DNA from: Nocardioides sp. Root682
GTDB taxonomy: Bacteria > Actinomycetota > Actinomycetes > Propionibacteriales > Nocardioidaceae
DNA: 64,000 nt
Direction of reading: 5' to 3'
NCBI RefSeq assembly: GCF_001427795.1
Contig: NZ_LMHJ01000004.1
Location: forward strand, 359,322 to 423,321
Shown: piece by piece, positions 7,701 to 17,735 of the stretch
Position numbering within the stretch: the stretch's first letter is position 1
Layout of the letters: every line of letters starts with the position of its first letter
The notes under the pieces: generated by a model
Told to the model about the DNA's origin: nothing
What the model saw: only the letters and a program-made list of their open reading frames with translations
Databases searched by the model: none
Made by a program: the position numbers and the translations under genes

Positions 7701-10700
7701 ATGGCCACAGCAAGAACCGGTAGTTGGGGACGAGTAGGGATCGACTCGGTGCTCGAGCGCGCTCCGCTCGACAAGCCGCTGGTTGCCGTTCGTGGAACCC
7801 TGGACCTCCTTCCCCTCGACGCTCTTCACTGGACGGACTTTGAAGGCTTGCTGTGGCGTGTGCTCCGCGACGTCGAAGGTCTCCGGAACCCCCAGATCTA
7901 CGGCCTGCCGGGCCAGAAGCAGCTCGGGCTCGACATGGTCGCGGAGGAAAGTGATGGTTCCGGTGTTGCGCTCCAGAGCAAAGACGTCAGGCAGTTCGGT
8001 GCTGCCAGAATCACTGCAGCCGTCGACGCTTTCCGCTCGACGACGCGACCGTTCCCGGTCTCGAAGTTCATCATCGGTGTCAGTTGCGAGGTGAAAAGCA
8101 GGCCCGCGGTCGACAGATTCAAGGAGCTCCGCGCAGAGCTCAGGCCAGTTGAACTCGTGATGTGGGACAAGCGTGAACTCTCCGTGATGCTCAAGGGTGC
8201 GCCGCACATCGTCATCGAGTACTTCGGTAGCCACGTCGCCGAGGCATTCTGCCGGCCGTTCGTCGTTGGAAACCCGATTGTGCCGAGACACGACGTCGTA
8301 GCGATCCGCGAGGCGATAGCACGTACGCCGGAAGTCACCACCGGTGCGGGCGCCAAGATCGAAGAAGCCAAACGCATTGCTGACGCCAACCCGGTTGACG
8401 CCCTAGCGATGGTCGAGAGCGCTCAGTTGGCTCTGGAGGAGGCCGGGTTCGCGGGCCATGCCGCTCAGCACGATGCGCTTCGCGCTTCGCTCTTGGTCGA
8501 GGTCGGGCGAGGTGTTGACGCGACGCGTCGGCGGCTGGACCAGTTCTGGGTCGCTCTTGGCCGTGGCCAGAGTATCCACGCCAGCATCGCAGGAAACGAC
8601 ATCCGCACCTTGGCAGGTCAGGTCGAGGAGAAGGCCGCCGGCGACCACGCCAACGCAGCTGAGACGGCTCTCGAGCTGTACGAAAATCCGGTCGCCTACG
8701 TTCCCCCTTTCGAGCAACTCATGATTGGGGAGACGGCTGACCGCGCGCGGTTGGCAGCCCTAGCCGGAGAGATTGCACTGGCTGACGGGAACCTTGCTTG
8801 GCTCGCCGGGAACTCGGCGAAGCTACGTCGGCTGGGGCTCAAGATCGACCGAGAGCCTGACGCGGACATCTTGCGGGTCCGGCTCCGACTGCTGGCAGCC
8901 GAGGGGTCGGGCCGCTGGAGCGAGATTTTGAAGGACGCCAGGACACTCATGTTGGGACACGAGCTCATCGGACTCGTGAACGCGAGACATGCACGCTACC
9001 TCGCAGGTCAGCAGAACTTCGAGGGCGCCGACTTGGCGTGGGACGAAGCGTCCGGAGCCGCATGTCTGGCCAACCACTGGACGGACGCCGCTAGGTGGAC
9101 CTTCAGCCGCCGCGCCTTCCGAACGAGGTGGAGACTCTTCGCGACAGAGGAGTTGCTACCGATCCAGACGGCACTTCTTTCGAAGGGGCCCGACGCGACG
9201 ATCCTTCCCCGAGATGAGGATGCCCTCGAGCAGGCGCTCAGTCAGCTGAGCACCCGCAAACTCCGCTCAGCGGCCATCGCTGGACAACGAGCACTTCGGG
9301 ATGCTGTGACTCTTAGCGACTGGGCCGGCGAGGGACAGGCCCGTCGGGTTCTAGCCGAGGTTCTCCAAGCATCGGGGGAGCCGCGCCAAGCCGCACATCA
9401 CCTAGTGCGCGCTGGCGACGTCGACGGACTCAAAAGGCTGGCCGGCAACGTGGGCGACCTCTACCTCGACGTAACTGAGTATCTAGATGCAAAGCCGTAT
9501 TGGATTGTCGGAGCGGCGTACCGCTTCGTTACGAACCAAGCCGACCTAGTCCCAGACGCCGACGTGTCCGCTGTAGCAGATGCTGTGGTGCGGGACCTGG
9601 GAGCGGCTCGAGCCGGAACGCTGGTCGATATGACGGTGACCACAGGTTCGAGGTTCTTGGGTGCGATCGCTGCGGTGGCTGGATTGTCAGAGCGCTTGAA
9701 CGAGGTGCAGGCGGAGAATGTTCTAGCATTCTTCGAGTCCCAGCCCGCTGTTGAAGAGAACCGCTACCGCCACCATGACGACGACGAGGCTCGAGCAGTC
9801 GCGGGCATCCTGCTTACGCATCAGGCGTTGGAGGACAGGGCACTTGCCCATCTGGTGACCCTCTTGGCGCGTTCCTCGACGTCCCGAAAGACCTACGCTC
9901 ACGATGCCGTCACAAGCCGGATGACAATGGCTCGACCGCTGCTGGCTGCGCTCGCTGAGGGTGGCAACTCGTGGGCACGGGAGGTGCTGTTCACCGACAG
10001 CCCGAACGAAGTGACAGCCGAGGAGGCGCAGGAGGCTCGGGCGCGCTTGGAGGCACCGCTAAAAATCATCGCTGGGGTTACGACGATCGGAGCAGGTTCG
10101 AGCGCGGTTTCTGATTCGGTCCTCGCCCGCACGCTGCCGCCGTCGCGTCAGCAGGCGTCGCTCCGGCGGCTCTTGATCAATGCCTCAAACCTGCACGTTG
10201 ACGCGGCGGACCGCGCCGCCTACCTGCTCGCCGCGTCAAACCTTGCATCGCCTCCCACCAGGGTGGACCGCAAGGAGTTGTTTGAGCAGGCGCTAGCGCT
10301 AGCCATCTCGCCGCCCCTCTATGTGACTGACGCATCCGACGCACGCTTTGCCCATCCGCTTGGGGGCTTCAGGATCACTGGCAAGACCGACAGCCGTGCC
10401 GAGGCCGCTTACGTCGCGGCAGGTCTTGCGCAGACAGAGAGGGAGAAGGAGGGCGCACGTTCAGCGAGTTTGGCGCTGATCGGTGACGACCGGGTCGCTG
10501 AGGTTTGGGCCGCGCGCGCAATCCAGCGGCTGGGCGACACGATGACACCCGACATCGGGTTTCTCAGCGGTCAAGGCTGGGCCTTCAAGTCTCTCGCAGC
10601 CATCCTTTGGGCTCGCACGGTGGAGCCGGTGGCAGTAGGTGACCGGCTCGCGTCGGACCCTGATCCGCGGGTTCGTCGGGCCTTTGCCGCCGAGTTGGTG

Positions 10701-10847
10701 GCGTGCCAAACCAGAGACGACGCGGCCAGGCGAGGCGATCGCGCGACGAGCCGGGCGAATGCGGTTCGTCGCGATACGCGCGCGATCTTGCTGGCGAAAC
10801 TCCAGGCAGACCCACGCTTCAGCGTAAGGGTCGCCGCTGGCTCTTAG
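7701..10847 (+). CDS. Large protein with N-terminal Mrr-like nuclease domain and helical-repeat C-terminus
   Basis: A 1048-residue protein I cannot assign to a named family. Residues 35-180 look like a PD-(D/E)xK restriction-endonuclease fold of the Mrr type: LHWTDFEGLLWRVL (E48), then GLDM (D78), then ALQSK with the QxK variant at 92-94, followed by a helix-strand region. The remaining ~850 residues are almost entirely helical, rich in Ala/Leu/Arg and TPR- or HEAT-like (for example EDALEQALSQLSTRKLRSA and RVRRAFAAELVACQ near the end). A nuclease fused to a long helical-repeat sensor is a common plan for single-protein antiphage systems. The gene lies alone between two defence operons. The start at 7701 was chosen because it precedes the first folded segment; 7560 is possible. 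The function is inferred. Confidence 0.65.
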   Translation: MATARTGSWGRVGIDSVLERAPLDKPLVAVRGTLDLLPLDALHWTDFEGLLWRVLRDVEGLRNPQIYGLPGQKQLGLDMVAEESDGSGVALQSKDVRQFGAARITAAVDAFRSTTRPFPVSKFIIGVSCEVKSRPAVDRFKELRAELRPVELVMWDKRELSVMLKGAPHIVIEYFGSHVAEAFCRPFVVGNPIVPRHDVVAIREAIARTPEVTTGAGAKIEEAKRIADANPVDALAMVESAQLALEEAGFAGHAAQHDALRASLLVEVGRGVDATRRRLDQFWVALGRGQSIHASIAGNDIRTLAGQVEEKAAGDHANAAETALELYENPVAYVPPFEQLMIGETADRARLAALAGEIALADGNLAWLAGNSAKLRRLGLKIDREPDADILRVRLRLLAAEGSGRWSEILKDARTLMLGHELIGLVNARHARYLAGQQNFEGADLAWDEASGAACLANHWTDAARWTFSRRAFRTRWRLFATEELLPIQTALLSKGPDATILPRDEDALEQALSQLSTRKLRSAAIAGQRALRDAVTLSDWAGEGQARRVLAEVLQASGEPRQAAHHLVRAGDVDGLKRLAGNVGDLYLDVTEYLDAKPYWIVGAAYRFVTNQADLVPDADVSAVADAVVRDLGAARAGTLVDMTVTTGSRFLGAIAAVAGLSERLNEVQAENVLAFFESQPAVEENRYRHHDDDEARAVAGILLTHQALEDRALAHLVTLLARSSTSRKTYAHDAVTSRMTMARPLLAALAEGGNSWAREVLFTDSPNEVTAEEAQEARARLEAPLKIIAGVTTIGAGSSAVSDSVLARTLPPSRQQASLRRLLINASNLHVDAADRAAYLLAASNLASPPTRVDRKELFEQALALAISPPLYVTDASDARFAHPLGGFRITGKTDSRAEAAYVAAGLAQTEREKEGARSASLALIGDDRVAEVWAARAIQRLGDTMTPDIGFLSGQGWAFKSLAAILWARTVEPVAVGDRLASDPDPRVRRAFAAELVACQTRDDAARRGDRATSRANAVRRDTRAILLAKLQADPRFSVRVAAGS

Positions 10848-10932
10848 GCGCTGACTCGAGCCGCCCAGCGTGCGATGCACGGGTCGATGCGCCTGTCAGG
10901 TCTTCGTCGTAAGCGACCGCTTCTGAGGCGGG

Positions 10933-12147
10933 TCAGGGTTGTTGGAACGCGGCCCGAACCCGGTCGAACCGAATGAACTCCTGTTCAAGGCGAACGCGTG
11001 GACCCCATGCCCCGATCCGCAGACCGTCGAGCACCCTGCGCTCATTCGGTGTGAGGTTGTTCAGTTCTCGCGTGGACTGTCTGGCTTCCGTGACGTAGAA
11101 GTCACGGTGGGCCGTCAGCGTCTCGACATCCATGAGAACTGACTCCGTGTGCTCAACGGCGCACCGGACAGCGTCCAGAATGGCGAACCCATGAGTGTCG
11201 ATATCGCCCCAGTAGTGAAGCCGCACGTGCGCTAGCCACGGTAAGGACGCGACGAGCTCGTCGGCGCCGTACCCCGCGCCCCAGATGACCAGACGATTCG
11301 GTGCGTCCGGTACGACAAGGAACGATGTCTGGTTCTCAACGACTACAACCTCGGTGACGTCGGACGACGGAATGAACGCTCCGAGGTCGGGGATCGGCCA
11401 GGTCACGTCTGCGTCTCCCGGGCCGGCCTGCATGCCGAGGACGTGTCGCGGGCCGCGGATACGGACTCGTCGCTGTGGCACCCGGAATCCGTACTTCTCC
11501 TCCATGGTCTTCGCGCCGACCGGGACCGAGGCCGGGTTGGTCGTGGTTTCGAGGAGCCGGCCGAAGAGGGCTCGGTTGGTTTCGACCACCTTGGTGTGCA
11601 TCCCGGCAACCGGTATCTCGCGGACGTATACGCCGGGGCGAGGGTTGTCGGCGACCCATAGGGCGGCCGAGAGGAGAAGAGCCCAGGCGTCGCCGGCCGC
11701 AACGACGTCATGCGGGCGCTGGAGCGCAACTGCACGGGCCGCGTCTGCGATGACCGGGTGGCACTCGGTCACGGCGATGGCTGATGCGAATACTTGGGCC
11801 TGCTTGCGTTCGGCACTGCTGAGGAGCGCAAGAGCAACCTCGCCGCTCGGCACGATGGCGGCGTAGGGGACCGGTTGCATACCGAGCCCAGGGACGTTCG
11901 TCCGCCGGGTGTCGAGTGTCCATCCGTTGGCGATGGCAGCGTCCTGAAGTCTTCTCGCCCAGGCCGTGGCAGCCTTGAAGTCGTTCGACAGTTCGTCGCG
12001 ATCAGGACGTGGGAGCCGAACTCGCAGCGGGAACAGCCGAGTCTGGTCGTGCGGGGCGGCGTGGAGCGCTGCGAGCAACTGGCCGCTATCCCACTTCCGG
12101 CGCACGGCGTCGGTAACCGTTGCAGGCGTTGCCCAGTCGGATCTCAC
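10933..12147 (-). CDS. jetD: Wadjet protein JetD (Toprim nuclease)
   Basis: A 404-residue protein with the DUF3322 (N-terminal) plus DUF2220 (C-terminal) layout of JetD. The Toprim metal site is visible: E271 in VVVVENQ, then D315 and D317 in HYWGDIDTHGF. In type I Wadjet JetD is the topoisomerase-VI-like nuclease that cuts plasmid DNA after the JetABC SMC motor extrudes and measures a small circle. The GTG start at 12147 overlaps the jetC stop (GTGA, 4 bases). An ATG further upstream lies inside jetC and would add Arg-rich residues from another frame, so it was rejected. It is last in the operon. Confidence 0.92.
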   Translation of the reverse strand: MRSDWATPATVTDAVRRKWDSGQLLAALHAAPHDQTRLFPLRVRLPRPDRDELSNDFKAATAWARRLQDAAIANGWTLDTRRTNVPGLGMQPVPYAAIVPSGEVALALLSSAERKQAQVFASAIAVTECHPVIADAARAVALQRPHDVVAAGDAWALLLSAALWVADNPRPGVYVREIPVAGMHTKVVETNRALFGRLLETTTNPASVPVGAKTMEEKYGFRVPQRRVRIRGPRHVLGMQAGPGDADVTWPIPDLGAFIPSSDVTEVVVVENQTSFLVVPDAPNRLVIWGAGYGADELVASLPWLAHVRLHYWGDIDTHGFAILDAVRCAVEHTESVLMDVETLTAHRDFYVTEARQSTRELNNLTPNERRVLDGLRIGAWGPRVRLEQEFIRFDRVRAAFQQP

Positions 12148-15100
12148 GCGTCCTCCGCGACCACCGTGAACGCGTCGCCGGCACGGGAGGCTCGACGCCA
12201 AAGTTCACGCTTCTTGCGGAGCTCTTCGATGGTCAGCGAAAGGAGTCGGCTCCTGGGGTCTCCAGCGCGGACGTACCCGACGGCCTTCACATGAGGTTCG
12301 ATCGCCTCGATCTTCTGCAGCGGGGTGACGACCATGAGTTGGAGCCCGAGGCGCGTGAAAAGCTCGAGCCCGAACCTGGTCGATTCGTCGGACCCGCGGC
12401 CGAAGGCTTCGTCAATCATCACGAAACGGAACGCATCGCGGTTTCCACTGGCGAGGCCATACTGATACGACAGCGCCGCAGCCAAGACGGTGTAGGCGAG
12501 TTTCTCCTTCTGGCCGCCGGACTTACCGCCGGAGTCGGTGTAGTGCTCAACGAGGGCGTCACCGTCGCCTCGGCGGCGCTCGGCGGCAGCGAATGTGAAC
12601 CAGTTGCGGACGTCGGTGACGCGGTCGGTCCAGGCCTTGTCCTGGGTGGTCGAACCTTCCCGTCCCGCGAACCGGTCGAGAAGATCCTTGACCAGTAGGA
12701 ATCGGGTCTCGGCGTAGGTGTCATCGTCGCCGAGCAGGGCGCCTTGGGTGATGTTCCGGAGTTGGCCCCTGAACTCACGGACGGTCGGGTCTGGGGTCGG
12801 ATCTGGTTCGAGCCGGATGTACGTGCCGGGGTGGTAGTCGATGTCGTTGAGCGCCTGGTTGATGGTCTCGATGCGACCAGTCATGCTTTTCTCCTCACGC
12901 TCGAGGAACTTGGCGAACGCGACGAGTTCGTGGATTGCGTTCGTTTCGAGTTGCTCCCGGAAGTTCTTCTCGAAGCGCGGCAGATCATCGTTCTCGATGC
13001 GGTCCTTCAGCTCCCGGAACCCGTCCCGAGACACGACCTGTGTTGGATCGAGCTCGGTGACGAGGGCTTCCCACAAGCCAGCGAAGTCCTTCATTGCGCC
13101 GACAAGGTCGCGACCCGACCGTTCACGCGTCGCTGTTGCGGAGTCGATGCGTCCTTGAATGTCGGCAGTCAGTTTTGTTGCCCACGCTTGGACGTCGACA
13201 ACCTGGGCGGGTTCTTGGCCGGCGCGCGCGAGGGCCTCGTCCAATGCCACCTGAACTTCATCGGTGAGCGCGACGCGGAGCGCGCCCGTCATCTCGGCGT
13301 GTGCGGCGTCGAGTTGCCGCTGGTATTGGCTTCGACGTTCACGGGCGCCACCGCGACGGTCGCGGAGTCGACCTTCGCGTTCCTTGAGCGCGTCAACCAG
13401 TTCCAGTGCCTTGTCGCGCCTGTCCGTGAGCGCGGCGAGGTCCTTGGCCATCTCCTTGAGGTCGGCCAAGAGCTGTTCGGCTTCGACGAGAGCCCTGACT
13501 GCTGATGCGACGTCGATGGTGTCGGGGTCGCTGAAACGAGCCGTGAGCTGTTTGGTCGCGTATTGACGTTCACGCAGACTCCGGGCCCGGTTGTGCCGCT
13601 CCCCCAGCTCTGCGTCTAGCTCGCCCAACTGAGGCTTCTTGACTGCAAGATCTTCGATGATGGCGTCGCGGCGGGCGGCTGTGTCCCAGCCGAGAACGTA
13701 GCTTCGGCGGCCGGTGCCGCGGTCATCCTTGGTGTGCCGGTCGCGTTCCTTGATCTGGCCGGCGACAGTGACTGCTCTGGAGTGAGTTCGGAGCTGGGTG
13801 GGGTCCTCGAGCAGTAGATGGGTGAAACGCCGGGCAAGTTCTCCAGCCACCCAAGCGGCCATCCAGTGGTCAGGCCTGACTCGAAGGCACGCTGCGATGG
13901 TGCCCTCGGCTGCGGGCCGAGGGGTGCGGACGTCATCGGCGACTGGGTAGTAATCGAGCTTGCCGCGGAGGTTGTTCTCGTCGACCCATGAAGCCACGGC
14001 AGGGTAGTGCTCCGTCGGGACGAGCATGGAGAGTGCGAAGCCCCGGACGAGTCGCTCGGCTGCAAGTTCCCAGGCGGCGTGCTCAGGGGCGACCATGACG
14101 AGTTCGGCAATGAACGGCAGCTCGGCCGGGTCGATCCCGACGCCCTGCGCGACGCGTTCGCGGATACGGTCTTCGGCCTCCGGGACATTCGACGGACGGG
14201 TTCCGGTCTGTTGGAGCTCGCGTTCGAGCGCTTCGACGTCTTGCTGGGCGTGGTCGCGATTGGTTCGCGCTGAGAAGACCTGCTCGTTCGCCGCGACTTC
14301 GTCGACTGTTAGCTGCTCCAGATGCTGCGTGAGCAGCCTGGTGAAGGCGGGGTGGTCAGCGGCAGTCTCTGGCGCTTGAACACTGGCCGTTGCAGCCAAC
14401 TCCTGCATCTCGGCCGCTGCGATCCGGGTGCTCGTGAGGCGCGCTTTGGCGTTGGAGATGCCATGCTCCGCTTCGCTGAGCTCGGCACCCCCTTCGTTCG
14501 CGACGGCGATCTCGAGCTGGAGGTACTCGCCTTCGCGCTTCTGGAGCTCCTTCGCCAGCCGGATGAGGCTGTGGTCGAGCTTCGGTAGTTCTTCGTCGAG
14601 AACTCCGATTTCCATGGTCAGAAGATCGATACGTCGGCCGGCGACAACTTGGGGGACGGCGCGCAGCGCTGCGCTCTGCAGGGTGATGCGTTCGTCGGCT
14701 CGGTCGAACCGGTTGGCGTGTTCGACGACGGGAGCGAGCTTGTCGAGCTGCCTGCGTGCATCTTGTACGAGTTCGTGGGACCTGACGAGATCCGCGTAAT
14801 GGGCGAGGATTCTGGTGATGAGCTCGTCGACGTCGCTTGCTTCAAGCATGTGGTCGCGCACGAACTCGGTGAGGTTGCCGACCTGCTTCATGGAGATGGT
14901 TTGGACGAGGAGATCGAAGGCGGGTCGGCTGGTGCCGAGCGCGCGGCACAGGTTGCGCGCGTAGTTGGTGAAGGTGTCTTCGACCTTGGCGTCGAGATCT
15001 CGGAGCGCAGCGCGAACATCGCGCATGGTTCGGTGACCGATGAGGTGGTCCGCGATGTCGATGGCGGCCGGACTGGTGAAGTAAAAGCGGTTGGGCACGC

Positions 15101-15563
15101 TGGCGCCGTCGCTGAACCAATAGATGACGCCTGCTGTGCATGTGTTGGTGGCGCTCGTCGGTACGCCTGTGAACCGAGCGAGGATGACGCTGAACGCGGT
15201 CTTCGGGGTCCGAAGTGCTTCCGGCTTCTGTGTGCCGGTGATTTCGTCGTAAGTGTTTCGATGGTGGCCGAGGACATAGCTCGTGACAGTTCGTTCACGA
15301 GACTCTGCGCCGGCAGCGCGGTTGAAAGTGACTCGACTGGCTTGTGCGAAGAGGGTGGTGACGGCGTCGACAATGGTGGATTTCCCGGACCCGACTTGGC
15401 CGGTCAGGAGAGCGTTTTGGCCGTACATCGGGAGTCGTGCGACTTGTCCGTCGAAGGTGCCCCAGTTGAGGATCTGAAACTCGGCCAGGCGCACCCCCTC
15501 TAGATCGTTGGTCTCGAGGGATTCCGTGTCGAGCTGCGTTTGCCCGCTTTCGATGATGGCCAC
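12144..15563 (-). CDS. jetC: Wadjet protein JetC (SMC/MukB-like ATPase)
   Basis: A 1139-residue SMC ATPase. Walker A is GQVGSGKS (55-62), the signature SGGKSGGQKEKLA (from about 1011) and Walker B VMIDEAFGRGSDE (about 1048-1060). Between them lie long coiled coils. The MukB-like short hinge region has no zinc hook. JetC is the motor of the condensin-like JetABC complex that extrudes loops of plasmid DNA. The GTG at 15563 is one base after the jetB stop (TGA C GTG). A longer frame reaching 15779 would overlap jetB by more than 200 bases with an Arg/Thr-rich low-complexity leader and was rejected. Length fits JetC. Confidence 0.95.
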   Translation of the reverse strand: MAIIESGQTQLDTESLETNDLEGVRLAEFQILNWGTFDGQVARLPMYGQNALLTGQVGSGKSTIVDAVTTLFAQASRVTFNRAAGAESRERTVTSYVLGHHRNTYDEITGTQKPEALRTPKTAFSVILARFTGVPTSATNTCTAGVIYWFSDGASVPNRFYFTSPAAIDIADHLIGHRTMRDVRAALRDLDAKVEDTFTNYARNLCRALGTSRPAFDLLVQTISMKQVGNLTEFVRDHMLEASDVDELITRILAHYADLVRSHELVQDARRQLDKLAPVVEHANRFDRADERITLQSAALRAVPQVVAGRRIDLLTMEIGVLDEELPKLDHSLIRLAKELQKREGEYLQLEIAVANEGGAELSEAEHGISNAKARLTSTRIAAAEMQELAATASVQAPETAADHPAFTRLLTQHLEQLTVDEVAANEQVFSARTNRDHAQQDVEALERELQQTGTRPSNVPEAEDRIRERVAQGVGIDPAELPFIAELVMVAPEHAAWELAAERLVRGFALSMLVPTEHYPAVASWVDENNLRGKLDYYPVADDVRTPRPAAEGTIAACLRVRPDHWMAAWVAGELARRFTHLLLEDPTQLRTHSRAVTVAGQIKERDRHTKDDRGTGRRSYVLGWDTAARRDAIIEDLAVKKPQLGELDAELGERHNRARSLRERQYATKQLTARFSDPDTIDVASAVRALVEAEQLLADLKEMAKDLAALTDRRDKALELVDALKEREGRLRDRRGGARERRSQYQRQLDAAHAEMTGALRVALTDEVQVALDEALARAGQEPAQVVDVQAWATKLTADIQGRIDSATATRERSGRDLVGAMKDFAGLWEALVTELDPTQVVSRDGFRELKDRIENDDLPRFEKNFREQLETNAIHELVAFAKFLEREEKSMTGRIETINQALNDIDYHPGTYIRLEPDPTPDPTVREFRGQLRNITQGALLGDDDTYAETRFLLVKDLLDRFAGREGSTTQDKAWTDRVTDVRNWFTFAAAERRRGDGDALVEHYTDSGGKSGGQKEKLAYTVLAAALSYQYGLASGNRDAFRFVMIDEAFGRGSDESTRFGLELFTRLGLQLMVVTPLQKIEAIEPHVKAVGYVRAGDPRSRLLSLTIEELRKKRELWRRASRAGDAFTVVAEDA

Positions 15564-15564
15564 G

Positions 15565-16215
15565 TCAGGCGCCCTTTGGTGCGGATGCTTCGGGCAGCGC
15601 CGCGTCTGCTGGCGCACCATCCCGTGCATCGTCGCCGTCAACGCCGTGGTCGTTCGATTCGTCCTTGCCTTCGATGGCTGTGATGGCTGCGAGGAGTTCC
15701 TGACCGTAGGTATTGATCCACTCACCGGTAACGATGGCCTTGATGATGCGGCGAACTTCCCAAGTGTCGTCCTGGCCACGGAGTGTGCGGATGTAGCCGA
15801 GCTTGTCGAGGACGCTGATGTCGCCGTTGATCTGGTCCCGGGTCAAGTCGTCGTGCCGGTACAGGCGGAGCATCTCGACCATGTCGGTACCGGTGATCAC
15901 GAGGCGCGGCATCTGCCCATCGCTTTCAGCGGTAGCCAGTTGTTGCCGCAGCATGACCAGCAGAACGCTCGAACTGAACGTAAGCGTGTGTCGGCGAATG
16001 AGGCGAGGCATTCCGTCAGGCAGCTCGTCATGTGCTCGCAGGTACGCGTACCGCTCGGTGTCGTCGATGACGAGCCGCAGGCCAAGGACATCGAGGTGGT
16101 CGCGCAACTGCTTAGTGAACGTGGAGATGGTGGTCCACGCCGCCGGCTGGTCTTCGGCGTGAATCGGGCCCCGAAGAAGATGCGCGAGCGCGATTGAGAT
16201 CTCTGGTGTCGCCAT
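15565..16215 (-). CDS. jetB: Wadjet protein JetB (KleB/MukE-like, DUF4194)
   Basis: A 216-residue protein with two winged-helix-like segments: the middle has LRLVIDDTERYAYLR and LIRRHTLTF, followed by DQINGDISVLDKLGYIRTL. This matches the DUF4194/MukE-type JetB. The C-terminal ~30 residues are acidic and Ala/Pro-rich. JetB is the KITE-like partner that binds the JetA kleisin in the SMC complex. ATG 16215 overlaps the jetA stop by one base (TAATG), and jetC begins one base after its stop. Confidence 0.92.
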   Translation of the reverse strand: MATPEISIALAHLLRGPIHAEDQPAAWTTISTFTKQLRDHLDVLGLRLVIDDTERYAYLRAHDELPDGMPRLIRRHTLTFSSSVLLVMLRQQLATAESDGQMPRLVITGTDMVEMLRLYRHDDLTRDQINGDISVLDKLGYIRTLRGQDDTWEVRRIIKAIVTGEWINTYGQELLAAITAIEGKDESNDHGVDGDDARDGAPADAALPEASAPKGA

Positions 16216-17729
16216 TATGAGTCACCGCCTCCGGGTCTCACCGTGGTCACAGGTTCGTCTTCCTCGGCGTCGTCAGCCTCACCGAACACGACCAGCGGCA
16301 CGGTTGCGCGGCGCGTGGCTCCAGGGTCTGTGTCCCAAGAAACCTGTTCGGTGTGGCCAGGGTCGATGTAGGTGCCGGGTTCAGTCTCGGCAATGCGCAG
16401 ATAGCCGACGAGTTCAGCGAGGCCGTCGGCAATCGGGTGAGTGTCGACGACCTGGCGCAGGGTCGCGTTCCCGGCGCGCCGAGCTACGACTTCGTGAATG
16501 CGATTGCGGAGGTGGTCGAGGTCCACTGAGGTTACCTCGAGCAGATCCTCTAGATCGTCGAGCTCCTCCGTGTCGCTCGGAAGCTCAACGACTGTATGAA
16601 GTTCGGCAGCGGCGCGGGGTGTGTATAGAGGACGCTCGAGCGGAAGGGAGATGTCGGCCCTCAACGAGGTGATGTCGGCCCCCGGGGCTTTGAGCAGTTG
16701 GTCGCGTGCGGCGAGCGCCAGCGTGAGGGTGTTGCGGATGCTCGCGTGAATGAGGCGGCCCTCAGCCCACGTCTGCTCGTCCAAGAACCTGCGAAGCTGC
16801 GACGACAGCGAGGCCACTGTGCGCTGGGCTGCCTCAGCGGCGACAAAGAGGTCAGTCTTCAAGACCGTGCCGATGGCCCCGCTGTCACCGCTGAGTGCTG
16901 GAATGTCGGCGAGCACGGTCAAGAGTTCGTCAAGCTCAGCTTGGTCCTTGGGTGCGAGCAGGTGTGCCCAGAACGCAGCCCAGGAACGACCTTGGTCGGA
17001 GTCACCGATTTCGGTCGTGGTTCCGAAGACGCTCTCCAGAAACTCGCCGCGGGGACCGTTCCAAGTCGTTGCCCGGAGGCGAACGTCGCGGTCGAGGGCT
17101 CGGAAGTTTTCTTCGACCTGACGGAGGTCTCCCAGGAGCTCTCGGGCGGTGGCTAGCGCCTGTTGGTATCGCTCGCGGACGGCTGTCTCGTCGAGGCCGA
17201 CGTCCTCGCCAGCTCTAACGGCGGCGATCTGTTCGTCGAGCTCATCGCGCTGCCGTTTTAGCGCTGCCAGGCGGACGTCTGGGTCGACGCCGGCTCCGCC
17301 GGCGATCTGGCGGAGAAGGTCGCGGACGGTCAGAATGCGGCTCGCCGTGCCTAGGAACTCCCGAGGGCCGAGCCCGCGGACGAATGCCGCGACAGTCTCC
17401 ACAGGAGAGGTCGGCTCGTAGTGGGCGACATCGGTGCCTGCTGGGTAGTAGCGGCGGAGCCACCCTGCGCGGGCGTCGGACCAGTCGGCCAGATACGCGT
17501 CGGCCGTCTTCGGGTACGCACCCTCCAACGAGATCGCGCGCACTGCTTCGAGGTGGTCGTCGAGGAGGTCGCGAATCTGGTGCGCGGGGAGTCGTCGGAC
17601 GTTGCCAGACAGGAACGCGCTTTCGAGAAATCCGATGATGAGCGGAGCGTTATCGGCACCTAGGAGACGCCAGGCGGGGCTGTATTGGCGCAACGACAAA
17701 AGCTCGTCATGTCGCTCTCGCGTTGTCAC
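16215..17729 (-). CDS. jetA: Wadjet protein JetA (kleisin, DUF3375)
   Basis: A 504-residue protein of the DUF3375 family (JetA), the MukF-like kleisin of the Wadjet SMC complex. Residues 1-90 form a winged-helix-like N-terminus (YSPAWRLLGADNAPLIIGFLES), followed by helical segments including a heptad-like stretch (LKRQRDELDEQIAAVRAGED). The last ~30 residues are acidic and Pro/Gly-rich. The GTG at 17729 was chosen because a strong GGGAGGG lies 6 bases upstream; an ATG at 17816 would add 29 residues without a binding site. First gene of the jetABCD operon. Confidence 0.92.
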   Translation of the reverse strand: MTTRERHDELLSLRQYSPAWRLLGADNAPLIIGFLESAFLSGNVRRLPAHQIRDLLDDHLEAVRAISLEGAYPKTADAYLADWSDARAGWLRRYYPAGTDVAHYEPTSPVETVAAFVRGLGPREFLGTASRILTVRDLLRQIAGGAGVDPDVRLAALKRQRDELDEQIAAVRAGEDVGLDETAVRERYQQALATARELLGDLRQVEENFRALDRDVRLRATTWNGPRGEFLESVFGTTTEIGDSDQGRSWAAFWAHLLAPKDQAELDELLTVLADIPALSGDSGAIGTVLKTDLFVAAEAAQRTVASLSSQLRRFLDEQTWAEGRLIHASIRNTLTLALAARDQLLKAPGADITSLRADISLPLERPLYTPRAAAELHTVVELPSDTEELDDLEDLLEVTSVDLDHLRNRIHEVVARRAGNATLRQVVDTHPIADGLAELVGYLRIAETEPGTYIDPGHTEQVSWDTDPGATRRATVPLVVFGEADDAEEDEPVTTVRPGGGDS

Positions 17730-17735
17730 CTTCGG

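Noticed and set aside
15564..15779. N-terminal extension of jetC inside jetB
   Set aside because: It would overlap jetB by over 200 bases and encode a Ser/Thr/Arg-rich leader unlike JetC; GTG 15563 directly follows the jetB stop.
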